47,963 bases of DNA from Peptoniphilus_A hominis (GCF_040096015.1 NZ_JBBMFO010000014.1:1-47963), one strand, 5' to 3'; shown: positions 7,135 through 15,141, numbered from the stretch's first letter. Numbers and translations are program-made. Notes: generated by a model not told the origin, from the sequence alone.

Positions 7135-7530
7135 ATGATGACAGACCCAATTGCAGATATGCTATCAAGAATTAGAAATGCAAATAATGCAAGACACAAA
7201 TCTGTTGATATTCCTTGCTCTAAAATTAAAAGAGAAATAGCTCAAATTCTTCTTGATGAAGGCTATATTAAAGGATTCGATGTTGTTGAAGACGACAAAC
7301 AAGGAATGATCAAGATTGATCTTAAGTATTCAGAGGACGGAGAAAAAGTTATCTCTGGCTTAAAGAGAATATCTAAACCGGGACTTAGAGTTTATGTTAA
7401 GTGCGAAGATGTTCCTAAAGTTCTTGGAGGACTAGGAATTGCAATTATCTCTACATCTAAGGGAATAATTACAGATAAAAAAGCAAGACAAGATAAAGTT
7501 GGCGGAGAGGTAATCTGCTACGTTTGGTAA
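7135..7530 (+). CDS. rpsH: 30S ribosomal protein S8 (uS8)
   Basis: S8 is a central 16S-binding protein; in E. coli it represses the spc operon. The 131-residue product begins MTDPIADMLSRIRNANNA after a double methionine. It ends with STSKGIITDKKARQDKVGGE and VICYVW, the family C-terminal signature. AAAGGAGG lies upstream. Either of the two tandem ATGs (7135, 7138) could be used; the first is kept. Autoregulation by S8 is known in E. coli, and no obvious mimic of its site was recognised here. Confidence 0.97.
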   Translation: MMTDPIADMLSRIRNANNARHKSVDIPCSKIKREIAQILLDEGYIKGFDVVEDDKQGMIKIDLKYSEDGEKVISGLKRISKPGLRVYVKCEDVPKVLGGLGIAIISTSKGIITDKKARQDKVGGEVICYVW

Positions 7531-7544
7531 TTTGGAGGTGAAAA

Positions 7545-8081
7545 ATGTCAAGAATTGGCAAAAAACCTATTGAAATCCCAAAGGGCGTTGATGTTAAAGT
7601 TGACGGTCAAACAGTTACTGTTAAGGGACCAAAGGGTGAACTAACACAATCTTTCGATAAAGATTTAAAAATAGAATTAAATGACGGAGTTCTCACTGTA
7701 GAAAGACCAAATGAAATTAAAAGAATTAAGGCACTTCACGGTTTAACTAGAACTCTAATCTACAATATGATAATTGGCGTTACAGAAGGTTATACAAAAT
7801 CTCTTGAAATAATCGGAACTGGATACAGAGCTGCTAAGAAGGGAAAGGTTCTTTCTCTTAACTTAGGTTTCTCACATCCTCTTGATCTTGAAGATCCAGA
7901 AGGTATTGAAGTTGAAGTTCCTGCTCCAAACTCAATTATCGTAAGAGGCAATGACAAACAACAAGTTGGCGCTTATGCTGCTTTCATTAGAAGCTTCAGA
8001 GAACCTGAACCATATAAGGGTAAGGGTATCAGATACACTGATGAACATGTAAGACGTAAAGTTGGTAAGACTGGTAAGTAA
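7545..8081 (+). CDS. rplF: 50S ribosomal protein L6 (uL6)
   Basis: L6 lies near the sarcin-ricin loop and factor-binding site. The 178-residue product starts MSRIGKKPIEIPKGVDV. It consists of two alpha/beta domains and ends with EPEPYKGKGIRYTDEHVRRK and VGKTGK, as usual. TTGGAGGTG precedes the ATG. The length and the glycine-rich first-domain motif VKGPKGELT match the family. No deviation is seen. Confidence 0.98.
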   Translation: MSRIGKKPIEIPKGVDVKVDGQTVTVKGPKGELTQSFDKDLKIELNDGVLTVERPNEIKRIKALHGLTRTLIYNMIIGVTEGYTKSLEIIGTGYRAAKKGKVLSLNLGFSHPLDLEDPEGIEVEVPAPNSIIVRGNDKQQVGAYAAFIRSFREPEPYKGKGIRYTDEHVRRKVGKTGK

Positions 8082-8096
8082 GAGAGGAGAATTTAA

Positions 8097-8459
8097 GTGT
8101 TAAAAAAGATTAATAAAAATGAAAACAGAATAAAAAGACACAAAAGACTTAGAAATCATATCTCCGGTACTGCTATGAAACCAAGACTTTCAGTTTACAG
8201 ATCATCAAAGCATATTTATGCTCAACTTATTGATGATGAGGCTGGTAACACTTTATTAAGTGCATCAACTCTTGATAAGTCATTGAATTTAGAAAACACT
8301 GGAAATATTGAAGCGGCAAAGGCTGTTGGTACTTCTATTGCTAATAAGGCAAAAGAAAAGGGTATCGAAGAAGTTGTTTTTGATAGAAGTGGTTATGTAT
8401 ATCATGGAAAAATCAAGGCACTTGCTGACGCAGCTAGAGAAGCCGGACTAAAATTCTAA
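8097..8459 (+). CDS. rplR: 50S ribosomal protein L18 (uL18)
   Basis: L18 binds 5S rRNA with L5. The 120-residue product has a basic N-terminus (KINKNENRIKRHKRLRN), then PRLSVYRSSKHIYAQLIDD. It ends in VVFDRSGYVYHGKIKALADAAREAGL, quoted here in part, with FDRSGYVYHGKIKALAD as the signature. The start is GTG at 8097, after GAGAGGAGA. No ATG is available in the conserved region. This is the only GTG start between rpsN and the end of the spc part. Confidence 0.96.
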   Translation: MLKKINKNENRIKRHKRLRNHISGTAMKPRLSVYRSSKHIYAQLIDDEAGNTLLSASTLDKSLNLENTGNIEAAKAVGTSIANKAKEKGIEEVVFDRSGYVYHGKIKALADAAREAGLKF

Positions 8460-8472
8460 GAAGGAGGAAGTA

Positions 8473-8979
8473 ATGGAGCGTTCATTAATAAATGCGGCAG
8501 AACTTGATCTTGAAGAAAGAGTTGTATCTATAAACAGAGTTGCCAAAGTAGTTAAGGGTGGTAGAAACTTTAGATTCTCAGCTCTTGTAGTAGTTGGCGA
8601 CAGAAACGGACACGTTGGTGTAGGTACAGGTAAGGCTCTTGAAGTTCCTGAAGCTATAAGAAAAGCAACACAAGATGCTAAAAAACATCTTATTAAAGTA
8701 AACCTACTAAACACTTCTATTCCTCATCAAGTTACTGGAATTTATGGTGCAGGTAGAGTTTTCTTAAAACCAGCAAGAGAAGGTACAGGAGTTATCGCAG
8801 GCGGTGCAGTTCGTGCTGTATGTGAACTTGCAGGTATTTCAGATATTCGTACTAAGAACATTGGTACAAACAATCCAAGAAACACAGTTAATGCAACTAT
8901 TGAAGGTTTAAAACAACTTAAAACTGTTGAATCTGTTGCAAGACTTAGAAATAAATCAGCGGATGAAATTTTAGGATAG
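8473..8979 (+). CDS. rpsE: 30S ribosomal protein S5 (uS5)
   Basis: S5 acts at the mRNA entry and in translational accuracy. The 168-residue product has the double-stranded RNA-binding fold with the signature GGRNFRFSALVVVGDRNGHV near residue 35. The C-terminal domain contains GTGVIAGGAVRAVCELAGI and DIRTKNIGTNNPRN, quoted as two blocks. AAGGAGG precedes the ATG. Residues around the known spectinomycin-contact loop look ordinary. Length is normal. Confidence 0.98.
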   Translation: MERSLINAAELDLEERVVSINRVAKVVKGGRNFRFSALVVVGDRNGHVGVGTGKALEVPEAIRKATQDAKKHLIKVNLLNTSIPHQVTGIYGAGRVFLKPAREGTGVIAGGAVRAVCELAGISDIRTKNIGTNNPRNTVNATIEGLKQLKTVESVARLRNKSADEILG

Positions 8980-8989
8980 GAGGAAAATC

Positions 8990-9166
8990 ATGAGTACTAT
9001 TAAAATTAAACTTGTTAAAAGTCCTATCGGCAAAGTACCTAAACACAGAAAAACAATAAAAGCACTTGGATTTACTAAGTTAAACCAAGTTATTGAAAAA
9101 AATGATACACCTCAAATCAGGGGTATGTTAAAGCAAGTCGATTATATGATCGAAGTAGTAGAATAA
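8990..9166 (+). CDS. rpmD: 50S ribosomal protein L30 (uL30)
   Basis: This small gene codes for 58 residues beginning MSTIKIKLVKSPIGKVPKH, followed by KTIKALGFTKLNQVIEKNDT. It ends MLKQVDYMIEVVE. This is the standard short bacterial L30 with its KSPIG motif and LGLxKxxxxV-like block. The ATG at 8990 follows AGGAGG (8978-8983), which overlaps the rpsE stop. It sits in its usual place between rpsE and rplO. Confidence 0.97.
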   Translation: MSTIKIKLVKSPIGKVPKHRKTIKALGFTKLNQVIEKNDTPQIRGMLKQVDYMIEVVE

Positions 9167-9179
9167 GGAGGTGTACCTA

Positions 9180-9629
9180 ATGAAGTTACATGACTTAAGA
9201 CCTAATGAAGGCGGCGGAGTTAAAGCTAGAAAAAGAGTAGGTCGTGGAATAGGTTCCGGTACTGGCAAAACATCTGGCAAGGGTCACAAGGGACAAAATG
9301 CTAGAAGTGGCGGAGGAGTAAGACCTGGATTTGAAGGTGGACAAATGCCACTATTTAGACGTCTTCCAAAGAGAGGATTTACAAACATCTTCAAGAAAGA
9401 ATATGCAGTTATTAACGTAGCAGATCTTAACGTATTTGAAGAAGGAACTGAAATCACTCCTGAATTCTTAATAGAAAACAAATTTATCAAAGCTGGAAAA
9501 GCTAAAGACGGAATTAGAATTTTGGGAGATGGTGAATTAAATGTAAAACTTACTGTAAAAGCTCAGCATTTCTCAAAATCTGCTAAAGAAAAAATTGAGG
9601 CTTGCGGAGGAAAGGCCGAGGTGATTTAA
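9180..9629 (+). CDS. rplO: 50S ribosomal protein L15 (uL15)
   Basis: L15 is a late-assembly 50S protein. The 149-residue product begins MKLHDLRPNEGG and is rich in Gly/Lys/Arg through residues 15-55 (GRGIGSGTGKTSGKGHKGQ, then GGGVRPGFEGGQMPLFRRLP). The start is ATG 9180. An in-frame GTG at 9171 falls inside the Shine-Dalgarno sequence AAGGAGG (9165-9171) and cannot be the start. The stop overlaps the secY start (TAATG), coupling the two. Confidence 0.97.
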   Translation: MKLHDLRPNEGGGVKARKRVGRGIGSGTGKTSGKGHKGQNARSGGGVRPGFEGGQMPLFRRLPKRGFTNIFKKEYAVINVADLNVFEEGTEITPEFLIENKFIKAGKAKDGIRILGDGELNVKLTVKAQHFSKSAKEKIEACGGKAEVI

Positions 9630-10909
9630 TGCTATCAACTTTTAAGAGTGCATGGAAGATTGAATCTCTTCGTAAGAAGATGTTATTCACTTTATTCATG
9701 CTTCTACTTTATAGACTTGGATCACACATTGCCGTTCCATACATGAACTCACAAGTTATTTCACAACTTATGAGTGGAGCAGGCGGATCAATTTTCTCCT
9801 TCCTAGATTTAATGGCAGGAGGTAACTTTAGACGATTTACAATTTTTGCTGCTAACATTTATCCATATGTTACTGCATCAATCATTCTTCAACTTTTGAC
9901 AATTGCCATTCCTTCATTGGAATCTCTTGCAAAGGAAGGGGAAACTGGTAGAAAGGCAATAGCTAAATATACTAGATATCTTTCTACTGCTATAGCTCTT
10001 GTTCAAGCAATTGGTTATACTTTTGGTTTCTTTAGAAAGGCAATTGATGCTACAAGTGCTCTTGAATACACAACTATAATCCTATCAATAGTAGCAGGTA
10101 CTTCTATACTTGTTTGGATAGGTGAACAAATAACTGAACATGGAATCGGAAATGGTATTTCAATTTTAATTTTTGCAGGTATTGTTTCAAGATTTCCAAT
10201 TGATATAGCTCAATCTATTGCTCTTGTAAAGGCAGGCAAATCTAGCCCAATCTTCTTAGTGCTATTTGTAATAATTGCTATTGCAATTGTTGTATTTGTA
10301 GTAACACTTACGGAAGGTGAGAGAAGAATCCCTGTGCAATATGCTAAGAGAGTTGTAGGAAGAAAGATGTATGGCGGACAAGCTACTCATATTCCAATTA
10401 AGGTTTTGATGACTGGTGTTATGCCAATTATCTTTGCCAACTCACTTCTTGCTATTCCAGCAACTATTGCTATGTTTACAAGTGAATCAACTAGAAATTG
10501 GATTCAAAAATGGTTAACTCCTGCTGGAGGACCTGGAGCTGTGATTTATATAATATTTACTGTTATTCTTATTGTATTCTTCACATTCTTCTACACTACA
10601 ATCCAATTCAACACTGTTGAATACTCTAAAAACCTTCAAGCTAATGGTGGTTTTATTAGTGGTATTAGACCAGGAAAACCTACAAGCGATTATTTAGGCA
10701 GAACTTTAAATAGATTGGTTATGCCGGGAGCAATTGCACTTTCTATACTTGCAGTTCTTCCAACTATACTAACACTTATTTCAGGTCTACAATTTAATTA
10801 TGGTGGTACATCAATTATCATCGTAGTTGGTGTTGTACTTGAAATTCATAGAGTATTAGAACAACAATTAATCATGAGAAATTATCGTGGTTTCTTGAAG
10901 AATAAATAG
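9629..10909 (+). CDS. secY: Protein translocase subunit SecY
   Basis: SecY is the pore of the Sec channel in the cytoplasmic membrane, exporting and inserting proteins with SecE and SecA. The 426-residue product has ten hydrophobic segments. Conserved blocks include RLGSHIAVPYMN near residue 30, GNGISILIFAGI around 180, and TEGERRIPVQYAKR near 230. The YLGRTLNRL and GTSIIIVVGVVLE stretches lie near the end. The ATG at 9629 overlaps the rplO stop by one base; the GGCCGAGG-type site is inside rplO. It is normally located here. Confidence 0.98.
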   Translation: MLSTFKSAWKIESLRKKMLFTLFMLLLYRLGSHIAVPYMNSQVISQLMSGAGGSIFSFLDLMAGGNFRRFTIFAANIYPYVTASIILQLLTIAIPSLESLAKEGETGRKAIAKYTRYLSTAIALVQAIGYTFGFFRKAIDATSALEYTTIILSIVAGTSILVWIGEQITEHGIGNGISILIFAGIVSRFPIDIAQSIALVKAGKSSPIFLVLFVIIAIAIVVFVVTLTEGERRIPVQYAKRVVGRKMYGGQATHIPIKVLMTGVMPIIFANSLLAIPATIAMFTSESTRNWIQKWLTPAGGPGAVIYIIFTVILIVFFTFFYTTIQFNTVEYSKNLQANGGFISGIRPGKPTSDYLGRTLNRLVMPGAIALSILAVLPTILTLISGLQFNYGGTSIIIVVGVVLEIHRVLEQQLIMRNYRGFLKNK

Positions 10910-10918
10910 GAGGCATTT

Positions 10919-11560
10919 ATGAAATTAGTTATATTGGGACCTCCAGGGGCCGGCAAAGGCACACAAGCTGAATATATTGTTGAAAGATACAATATTCCAC
11001 ACATTTCAACTGGAGATATCTTTAGAGAAAATATTAAGAACAATACAGAACTTGGTAAAGAAGCTAAGTCTTATATGGACAAGGGTCTTTTAGTTCCTGA
11101 TGATCTTGTAATCGCCCTTGTTGAAGACAGACTTAACAAGGCTGATGCTAAAGAAGGATTTCTATTAGATGGTTTTCCAAGAACTGTGGCTCAAGCTGTC
11201 AGTCTTGACTCTATTTTAGACAAGAACAATGACAAATTAACTAAGGTTATTAATATTTCAGTTGACCCTGAAATTTTAATAGAAAGAGCTGTTGGAAGAC
11301 GAGTTTGTAAAACTTGTGGAATGACTTATCATGTTAAATTCAATCCTCCAAAGGAAGAAGGAATTTGTGATAAGGATGGCACTAAGCTTATTCAAAGAGA
11401 TGACGATATTGAAGAAACTGTAAAAACTAGAATTTCAGTTTACTTTGATCAAACTGCACCTCTTATTGATTACTACAGGGCACAAAATCTTCTTGTAGAT
11501 ATCGATGGTGCCAAGGATATTGACAAGGTATTTGAAGATATAGTTAATGGTCTCGAATAG
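10919..11560 (+). CDS. adk: Adenylate kinase, zinc-lid type
   Basis: Adenylate kinase interconverts ATP + AMP and 2 ADP in the cytosol. The P-loop GPPGAGKGT is at residues 7-15, followed by STGDIFRENI and LLDGFPRT motifs. The LID domain at about residues 128-155 carries CKTCG then a CDKDG pair, matching the Gram-positive zinc site CxxC-x16-CxxD. The length of 213 is standard. It follows secY by 9 nt. The methionine aminopeptidase gene that often comes next is absent. Confidence 0.98.
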   Translation: MKLVILGPPGAGKGTQAEYIVERYNIPHISTGDIFRENIKNNTELGKEAKSYMDKGLLVPDDLVIALVEDRLNKADAKEGFLLDGFPRTVAQAVSLDSILDKNNDKLTKVINISVDPEILIERAVGRRVCKTCGMTYHVKFNPPKEEGICDKDGTKLIQRDDDIEETVKTRISVYFDQTAPLIDYYRAQNLLVDIDGAKDIDKVFEDIVNGLE

Positions 11561-11563
11561 TTC

Positions 11564-11818
11564 ATGGATAATACATTTAGTCTTTTAAAGGGACAAGTTG
11601 TAAGATCCAAAAAAGGTAGAGATGAGGGAAAAGTTTTTGTGGTAATTGATATTATTGACAAAGACTACCTTTATCTTGTTGATGGAAAACTGAGAAAGCT
11701 AGATCGACCAAAGAAAAAAAAGGTAAAACATCTTTATATATATAAGGACATCATTGATCTTGACCTTAAAGATCTAAGTGATTCTTATATTAGGAAGAAA
11801 CTATTACCTTATAGCTAA
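11564..11818 (+). CDS. KOW-domain RNA-binding protein
   Basis: This is a small basic protein of 84 residues. The KOW-type N-terminus (KGQVVRSKKGRDEGKVFVVI) is followed by a beta-rich middle and a lysine patch KLDRPKKKKVKHLYIY. Such a protein is regularly encoded between adk/map and infA in clostridia; its exact role is not known to me, but ribosome association is likely. The ATG lies 3 nt after the adk stop and has only a weak binding site, so translation is probably coupled to adk. Confidence 0.85.
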   Translation: MDNTFSLLKGQVVRSKKGRDEGKVFVVIDIIDKDYLYLVDGKLRKLDRPKKKKVKHLYIYKDIIDLDLKDLSDSYIRKKLLPYS

Positions 11819-11836
11819 AGGAGGATCCTTAATAAT

Positions 11837-12055
11837 ATGGCTAAAGAAGATGTAATCGAAGTTGAAGGCGTTGTTGTAGACGCTCTTCCAAACACTCATT
11901 TCAAGGTAGAACTTGAAAACGGACATATCATACTTGCTCATATTTCAGGTAAATTGAGAATGAATTATATTAGAATTCTTCCTGGTGATAAGGTGACAGT
12001 TGAGCTTTCACCTTATGATCTTACAAGAGGAAGAATAACTTGGAGAAAGAAATAA
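11837..12055 (+). CDS. infA: Translation initiation factor IF-1
   Basis: IF-1 is an OB-fold protein that occupies the ribosomal A site during initiation. The 72-residue product has the hallmark sequences MAKEDVIEVEGVVVDALPN, FKVELENGHIILAHISGKLR and DKVTVELSPYDLTRGRI. AAAGGAGG lies about 13 nt before the ATG. The size is exactly typical, and its position before rpmJ and rpsM is standard for Bacillota. Confidence 0.98.
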   Translation: MAKEDVIEVEGVVVDALPNTHFKVELENGHIILAHISGKLRMNYIRILPGDKVTVELSPYDLTRGRITWRKK

Positions 12056-12078
12056 TCCTAAGGTTAGGAGGCATTTAA

Positions 12079-12192
12079 ATGAAAGTAAGACCATCTGTAA
12101 AAAAGATGTGCGAAAAGTGCAAAATTATTAAGAGAAACGGAAAAGTAATGGTAATCTGTGAAAATCCGAAACATAAACAAAGACAAGGATAA
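12079..12192 (+). CDS. rpmJ: 50S ribosomal protein L36, zinc type (bL36)
   Basis: The 37-residue product starts MKVRPSVKKMCEKCKIIKR and ends ENPKHKQRQG. The zinc ligands CxxC, a third Cys and a His are present, so this is the C+ form. The ATG at 12079 follows AGGAGG (12066-12071). The gene is shorter than a usual ORF cut-off but unmistakable, and it lies in its usual location between infA and rpsM. Confidence 0.97.
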   Translation: MKVRPSVKKMCEKCKIIKRNGKVMVICENPKHKQRQG

Positions 12193-12203
12193 GGGAGGTA
12201 ATT

Positions 12204-12566
12204 ATGGCTAGAATTTCCGGTGTAGATTTACCTAGAGAAAAGAGAGTTGAAATCGGACTCACTTATATTTATGGTATTGGAAAACCTAGATCTCAAGCAA
12301 TTTTAACTGCTGCAGGCGTTGATTTTGATACAAGAGTTAAAGATTTGACTGAAGCTGAACTTGCTAAAATCAGAGATGAAATAGATAAATACCACGTAGA
12401 AGGTGATTTGCGTCGTGATGTTGCAATGAGCATCAAGAGACTTCGTGAAATCAACTGTTATCGTGGAAGAAGGCATAAAATGGGTCTTCCTGTAAGAGGA
12501 CAAAAAACTAAGACTAATGCTAGGACAAGAAAAGGTCCTAAGAAACTTGTTAGTAAAAGTAAGTAA
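12204..12566 (+). CDS. rpsM: 30S ribosomal protein S13 (uS13)
   Basis: S13 sits at the top of the 30S head, bridging to the 50S subunit and touching P-site tRNA. The 120-residue product starts MARISGVDLPREKRVEIGLT and has the YGIG motif. It carries the C-terminal CYRGRRHKMGLPVRGQKTK block followed by a basic tail that contacts tRNA. AGGGAGG precedes the ATG. Length and motifs are typical. Confidence 0.98.
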   Translation: MARISGVDLPREKRVEIGLTYIYGIGKPRSQAILTAAGVDFDTRVKDLTEAELAKIRDEIDKYHVEGDLRRDVAMSIKRLREINCYRGRRHKMGLPVRGQKTKTNARTRKGPKKLVSKSK

Positions 12567-12578
12567 GGGGGGACTTTA

Positions 12579-12974
12579 ATGGCTAAAAAACAAAAAGTTA
12601 CACGTTCAAGAAGACGTGTTCGTAAAAATATTGAAAAGGGTGAAGCTCACATAGCTTCAACATTTAACAACACTATGGTTACTCTTACTGATATTAACGG
12701 TAATGTTATATCTTGGGCAAGTGCTGGACAACTTGGATTTAGAGGTTCAAGAAAGTCAACTCCTTTTGCAGCACAAGAAGCAGCACAAGAAGCAGCTGAA
12801 AAGGCTAAAGAACATGGATTAAAAAGCGTTGATGTATATGTAAAGGGTCCAGGTTCAGGAAGAGAAGCTGCAATTAGATCTCTTCAAGCATCAGGTCTTG
12901 AAGTAACTATGATTAAAGATGTTACTCCAATTCCTCACAATGGATGTAGGCCACCAAAACGTAGAAGAGTCTAA
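12579..12974 (+). CDS. rpsK: 30S ribosomal protein S11 (uS11)
   Basis: S11 lines the 30S platform near the E-site mRNA path. The 131-residue product has a basic N-terminus (KQKVTRSRRRVRKNIEKGEA). It continues with HIASTFNNTMVTLTDINGN and ends DVTPIPHNGCRPPKRRRV, the diagnostic terminus. GGGGGG near 12567 acts as the binding site. In most clostridia rpsD follows immediately; here rpoA starts 26 nt later, so rpsD must be elsewhere in the genome. Confidence 0.98.
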   Translation: MAKKQKVTRSRRRVRKNIEKGEAHIASTFNNTMVTLTDINGNVISWASAGQLGFRGSRKSTPFAAQEAAQEAAEKAKEHGLKSVDVYVKGPGSGREAAIRSLQASGLEVTMIKDVTPIPHNGCRPPKRRRV

Positions 12975-13000
12975 GCTATTTATCGAGAAGGAGGGTACCC

Positions 13001-13948
13001 ATGATTGAAATTGAAAAACCTAGGATTAGTATTGAAGAATTAGATGAGTCAGGTTTATATGGCAAATTTGTCGTTGAACCACTAGAAGCTGGATTTGGTA
13101 TCACTATTGGAAATTCCTTAAGAAGAGTGCTACTTTCCTCTCTACCAGGCGCAGCTGTATCTTTCATAAATATTCGCGGCGTTGAACATGAATTTGATAC
13201 AATTCCAGGGGTATTGGAAGATGTACCTGAAATAGTTTTAAATATTAAATCTATAGTTTTAAAGATGACTGAAGATGAACCTGTAAAACTAATTATAGAA
13301 AAGAAGGGCAAGGGAGAAATTAAAGCCTCTGACATTGAACTTCAACCTCATGTAACTATTATCAATCCAGATCAACATATAGCGACTCTAAATGAAGATG
13401 CTGATTTTTATCTTGAAATGATGGTTGAAAAGGGAAGAGGCTACGAACCTTCTGAACTTAAAAAGGATGAAATAACTGAAATTGGAATTATTCCAATGGA
13501 TTCTAACTTCACTCCTGTGGAAAAAGTAAACTGGAAAGTTGAAAACACAAGAGTGGGACAAAGAACTGATTATGATAGATTAATCCTTGAAGTTACAACA
13601 GATGGCTCTATGAAAGCTGATGAAGCTACATCTCTTGCAGCAAAAATCTTGACAGAACATCTTGAACTCTTCATTGGCCTTAAAGAACATGTCAGTGAAA
13701 TAAATTTGATGGTTGAAAAAGAAGAGGATCAAAAAGAAAAAGTTCTCGAAATGACAGTTGAAGAATTAGATCTATCTGTTAGGTCTTTTAACTGCCTAAA
13801 GAGAGCTGGAATAAACAGCGTTGAGGAACTTACTAATAAGACTGAAAGTGAAATGATGAAGGTTAGAAATCTTGGTAGAAAATCCCTACTAGAAGTAACT
13901 GAAAAACTTGAAGAATTAGGACTTGGCCTCAAAGCTGAAGAAGATTAA
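13001..13948 (+). CDS. rpoA: RNA polymerase alpha subunit
   Basis: RpoA nucleates RNA polymerase assembly and contacts UP elements and activators. The 315-residue product has the N-terminal domain with GFGITIGNSLRRVLLSSLPG near residue 32. The C-terminal domain, about residues 250-310, contains LSVRSFNCLKRAGINSVEEL and NLGRKSLLEV, the two helix-hairpin-helix blocks. GGAGGG precedes the ATG. It lies in its usual position between rpsK and rplQ. No anomaly. Confidence 0.98.
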   Translation: MIEIEKPRISIEELDESGLYGKFVVEPLEAGFGITIGNSLRRVLLSSLPGAAVSFINIRGVEHEFDTIPGVLEDVPEIVLNIKSIVLKMTEDEPVKLIIEKKGKGEIKASDIELQPHVTIINPDQHIATLNEDADFYLEMMVEKGRGYEPSELKKDEITEIGIIPMDSNFTPVEKVNWKVENTRVGQRTDYDRLILEVTTDGSMKADEATSLAAKILTEHLELFIGLKEHVSEINLMVEKEEDQKEKVLEMTVEELDLSVRSFNCLKRAGINSVEELTNKTESEMMKVRNLGRKSLLEVTEKLEELGLGLKAEED

Positions 13949-13958
13949 GGAGGACATT

Positions 13959-14300
13959 ATGGCAAAAAACAGAAAACTTGGCCGTAATTCAAGTCATAGA
14001 AAGGCAATGCTTAGAAACCTTGTTACTTCTCTTTTGCGTGAAGGTAGAATTCAAACTACTCACACAAGAGCTAAGGAAGTTCAAAAGATTGCTGATCGTA
14101 TGATTACACTTGGAAAAAGAGGCGACCTTCACGCAAGAAGACAAGCTTTAGCATATATTTATTCAGAAGATGTTGTTACAAAATTATTTGACGAATACGC
14201 TGAAAAGTATGCAGATAGAAATGGTGGATACACTAGAGTATTGAAGATGGGTCCAAGACGTGGAGACGGTGCAGAAATTTCAATTATAGAATTAGTATAA
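13959..14300 (+). CDS. rplQ: 50S ribosomal protein L17 (bL17)
   Basis: L17 is near the tunnel exit. The 113-residue product starts MAKNRKLGRNSSHRKAMLRN. It has TSLLREGRIQTTHTRAKEVQ and the closing GGYTRVLKMGPRRGDGAEI block. The start is ATG 13959 after AAGGAGG; an in-frame codon at 13923 lies inside rpoA and is not credible. The gene is the last of the cluster and its stop runs into the terminator at 14301. Confidence 0.98.
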   Translation: MAKNRKLGRNSSHRKAMLRNLVTSLLREGRIQTTHTRAKEVQKIADRMITLGKRGDLHARRQALAYIYSEDVVTKLFDEYAEKYADRNGGYTRVLKMGPRRGDGAEISIIELV

Positions 14301-14328
14301 GGAAATCCAATGGGGTTTCCTTTTTTTT
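14301..14328 (+). terminator. Terminator of the ribosomal superoperon
   Basis: GGAAATCC (14301-14308) pairs with the block ending GGTTTCC at 14320 (one G-U pair), followed by eight T residues. It begins directly after the rplQ stop. The ogt start lies only 18 nt after the T-run, so some read-through may express ogt. Confidence 0.85.
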
Positions 14329-14345
14329 ATACTTTTGGAGGTTCT

Positions 14346-14969
14346 ATGCTTTATAGAAGTATTTATAGTTCTCCCCTGGGGAAAATTTTAATCCTTTTCC
14401 ATGAGGGCACTCTTCTTGGACTTTATTTTGAAGGGCAAAAAGAATTTAATGACATTATGAAGGATGAAGAGGTAAAAAATTTTGATGATGGGAAGGATTT
14501 TGAGATAAAAGATAAAAATCTTAGGGGTGAGAGTCTTGATTATGATAAAAATAAAGTGTCTGGAGAAAAATTTTGTGACGATAAAATTTTAGGAGATACT
14601 AAAAAATGGTTGGACCTATATTTTTCTGGCGAGGACCCAAATTTTACACCTAAGTTAAAACTGGAAGGCACAGAATTTAGAAAAGATGTGTGGAAAATTT
14701 TGTTGGAGATCCTCTATGGCGAAACTCTTACCTATAAAGACATTGCAAATAAACTTATAGCAAGTGGCAAGTACGAGAGAATGTCGGCACAGGCAGTGGG
14801 CGGTGCAGTAGGGCACAATCCTCTTTCTATAATCATCCCTTGCCACAGGGTTGTTGGGACAAGTGGATCTCTTACTGGCTATGCAGGAGGGCTTGGTAGA
14901 AAGGTAAGGCTCCTAGAACTTGAAGGCATAGATGTAAATAAATTTTTCATGCCAAAAAATCACAAATAA
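14346..14969 (+). CDS. ogt: Methylated-DNA--protein-cysteine methyltransferase
   Basis: This suicide enzyme transfers alkyl groups from O6-alkylguanine in DNA to its own cysteine. The active-site block IIPCHRVVG and the helix-turn-helix region MSAQAVGGAVGHNPL are clear in the C-terminal half. FRKDVWKILLEILYGETLTY comes before them. The N-terminal domain is enlarged by a very charged stretch at about residues 40-90, giving 207 residues against the usual 155-180. The start is ATG 14346 after TTGGAGG. A weak hairpin (14990-15012) follows the gene. Confidence 0.93.
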   Translation: MLYRSIYSSPLGKILILFHEGTLLGLYFEGQKEFNDIMKDEEVKNFDDGKDFEIKDKNLRGESLDYDKNKVSGEKFCDDKILGDTKKWLDLYFSGEDPNFTPKLKLEGTEFRKDVWKILLEILYGETLTYKDIANKLIASGKYERMSAQAVGGAVGHNPLSIIIPCHRVVGTSGSLTGYAGGLGRKVRLLELEGIDVNKFFMPKNHK

Positions 14970-15058
14970 TTTTTATTAAAAAATTTTAAGGAGAGTTTAA
15001 AAAATTCTCTCCGCAAATTACTTCAAGAAAATTTTATAATATTTTGTTACTTTTAAGC

Positions 15059-15087
15059 TTGAAAAAATTTTTCTAATGTATTATCAT
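15059..15087 (+). promoter_or_regulatory. groESL promoter
   Basis: TTGAAA (15059-15064) and TATCAT (15082-15087) are spaced by 17 bp. The expected start near 15094 falls right at the CIRCE element, as is usual for HrcA-controlled chaperonin promoters. Confidence 0.65.
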
Positions 15088-15094
15088 ATAAGTA

Positions 15095-15121
15095 TTAGCA
15101 GAAGACATTAGTGAGTGCTAA
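15095..15121 (+). promoter_or_regulatory. CIRCE operator, left arm degenerate
   Basis: The right arm GAGTGCTAA (15113-15121) matches the CIRCE consensus perfectly. The left arm reads TTAGCAGAA instead of TTAGCACTC, separated by exactly 9 nt. Arm length, spacing and position ahead of groES identify the HrcA operator. Three of nine left-arm bases are changed, which should weaken HrcA binding. hrcA itself is not in the window. Confidence 0.85.
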
Positions 15122-15141
15122 ATTTAAGGAGGTTAATATAG

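Noticed and set aside
9171..9180. GTG at 9171 as the rplO start
   Set aside because: It lies inside the AAGGAGG ribosome binding site; ATG 9180 matches the family N-terminus.
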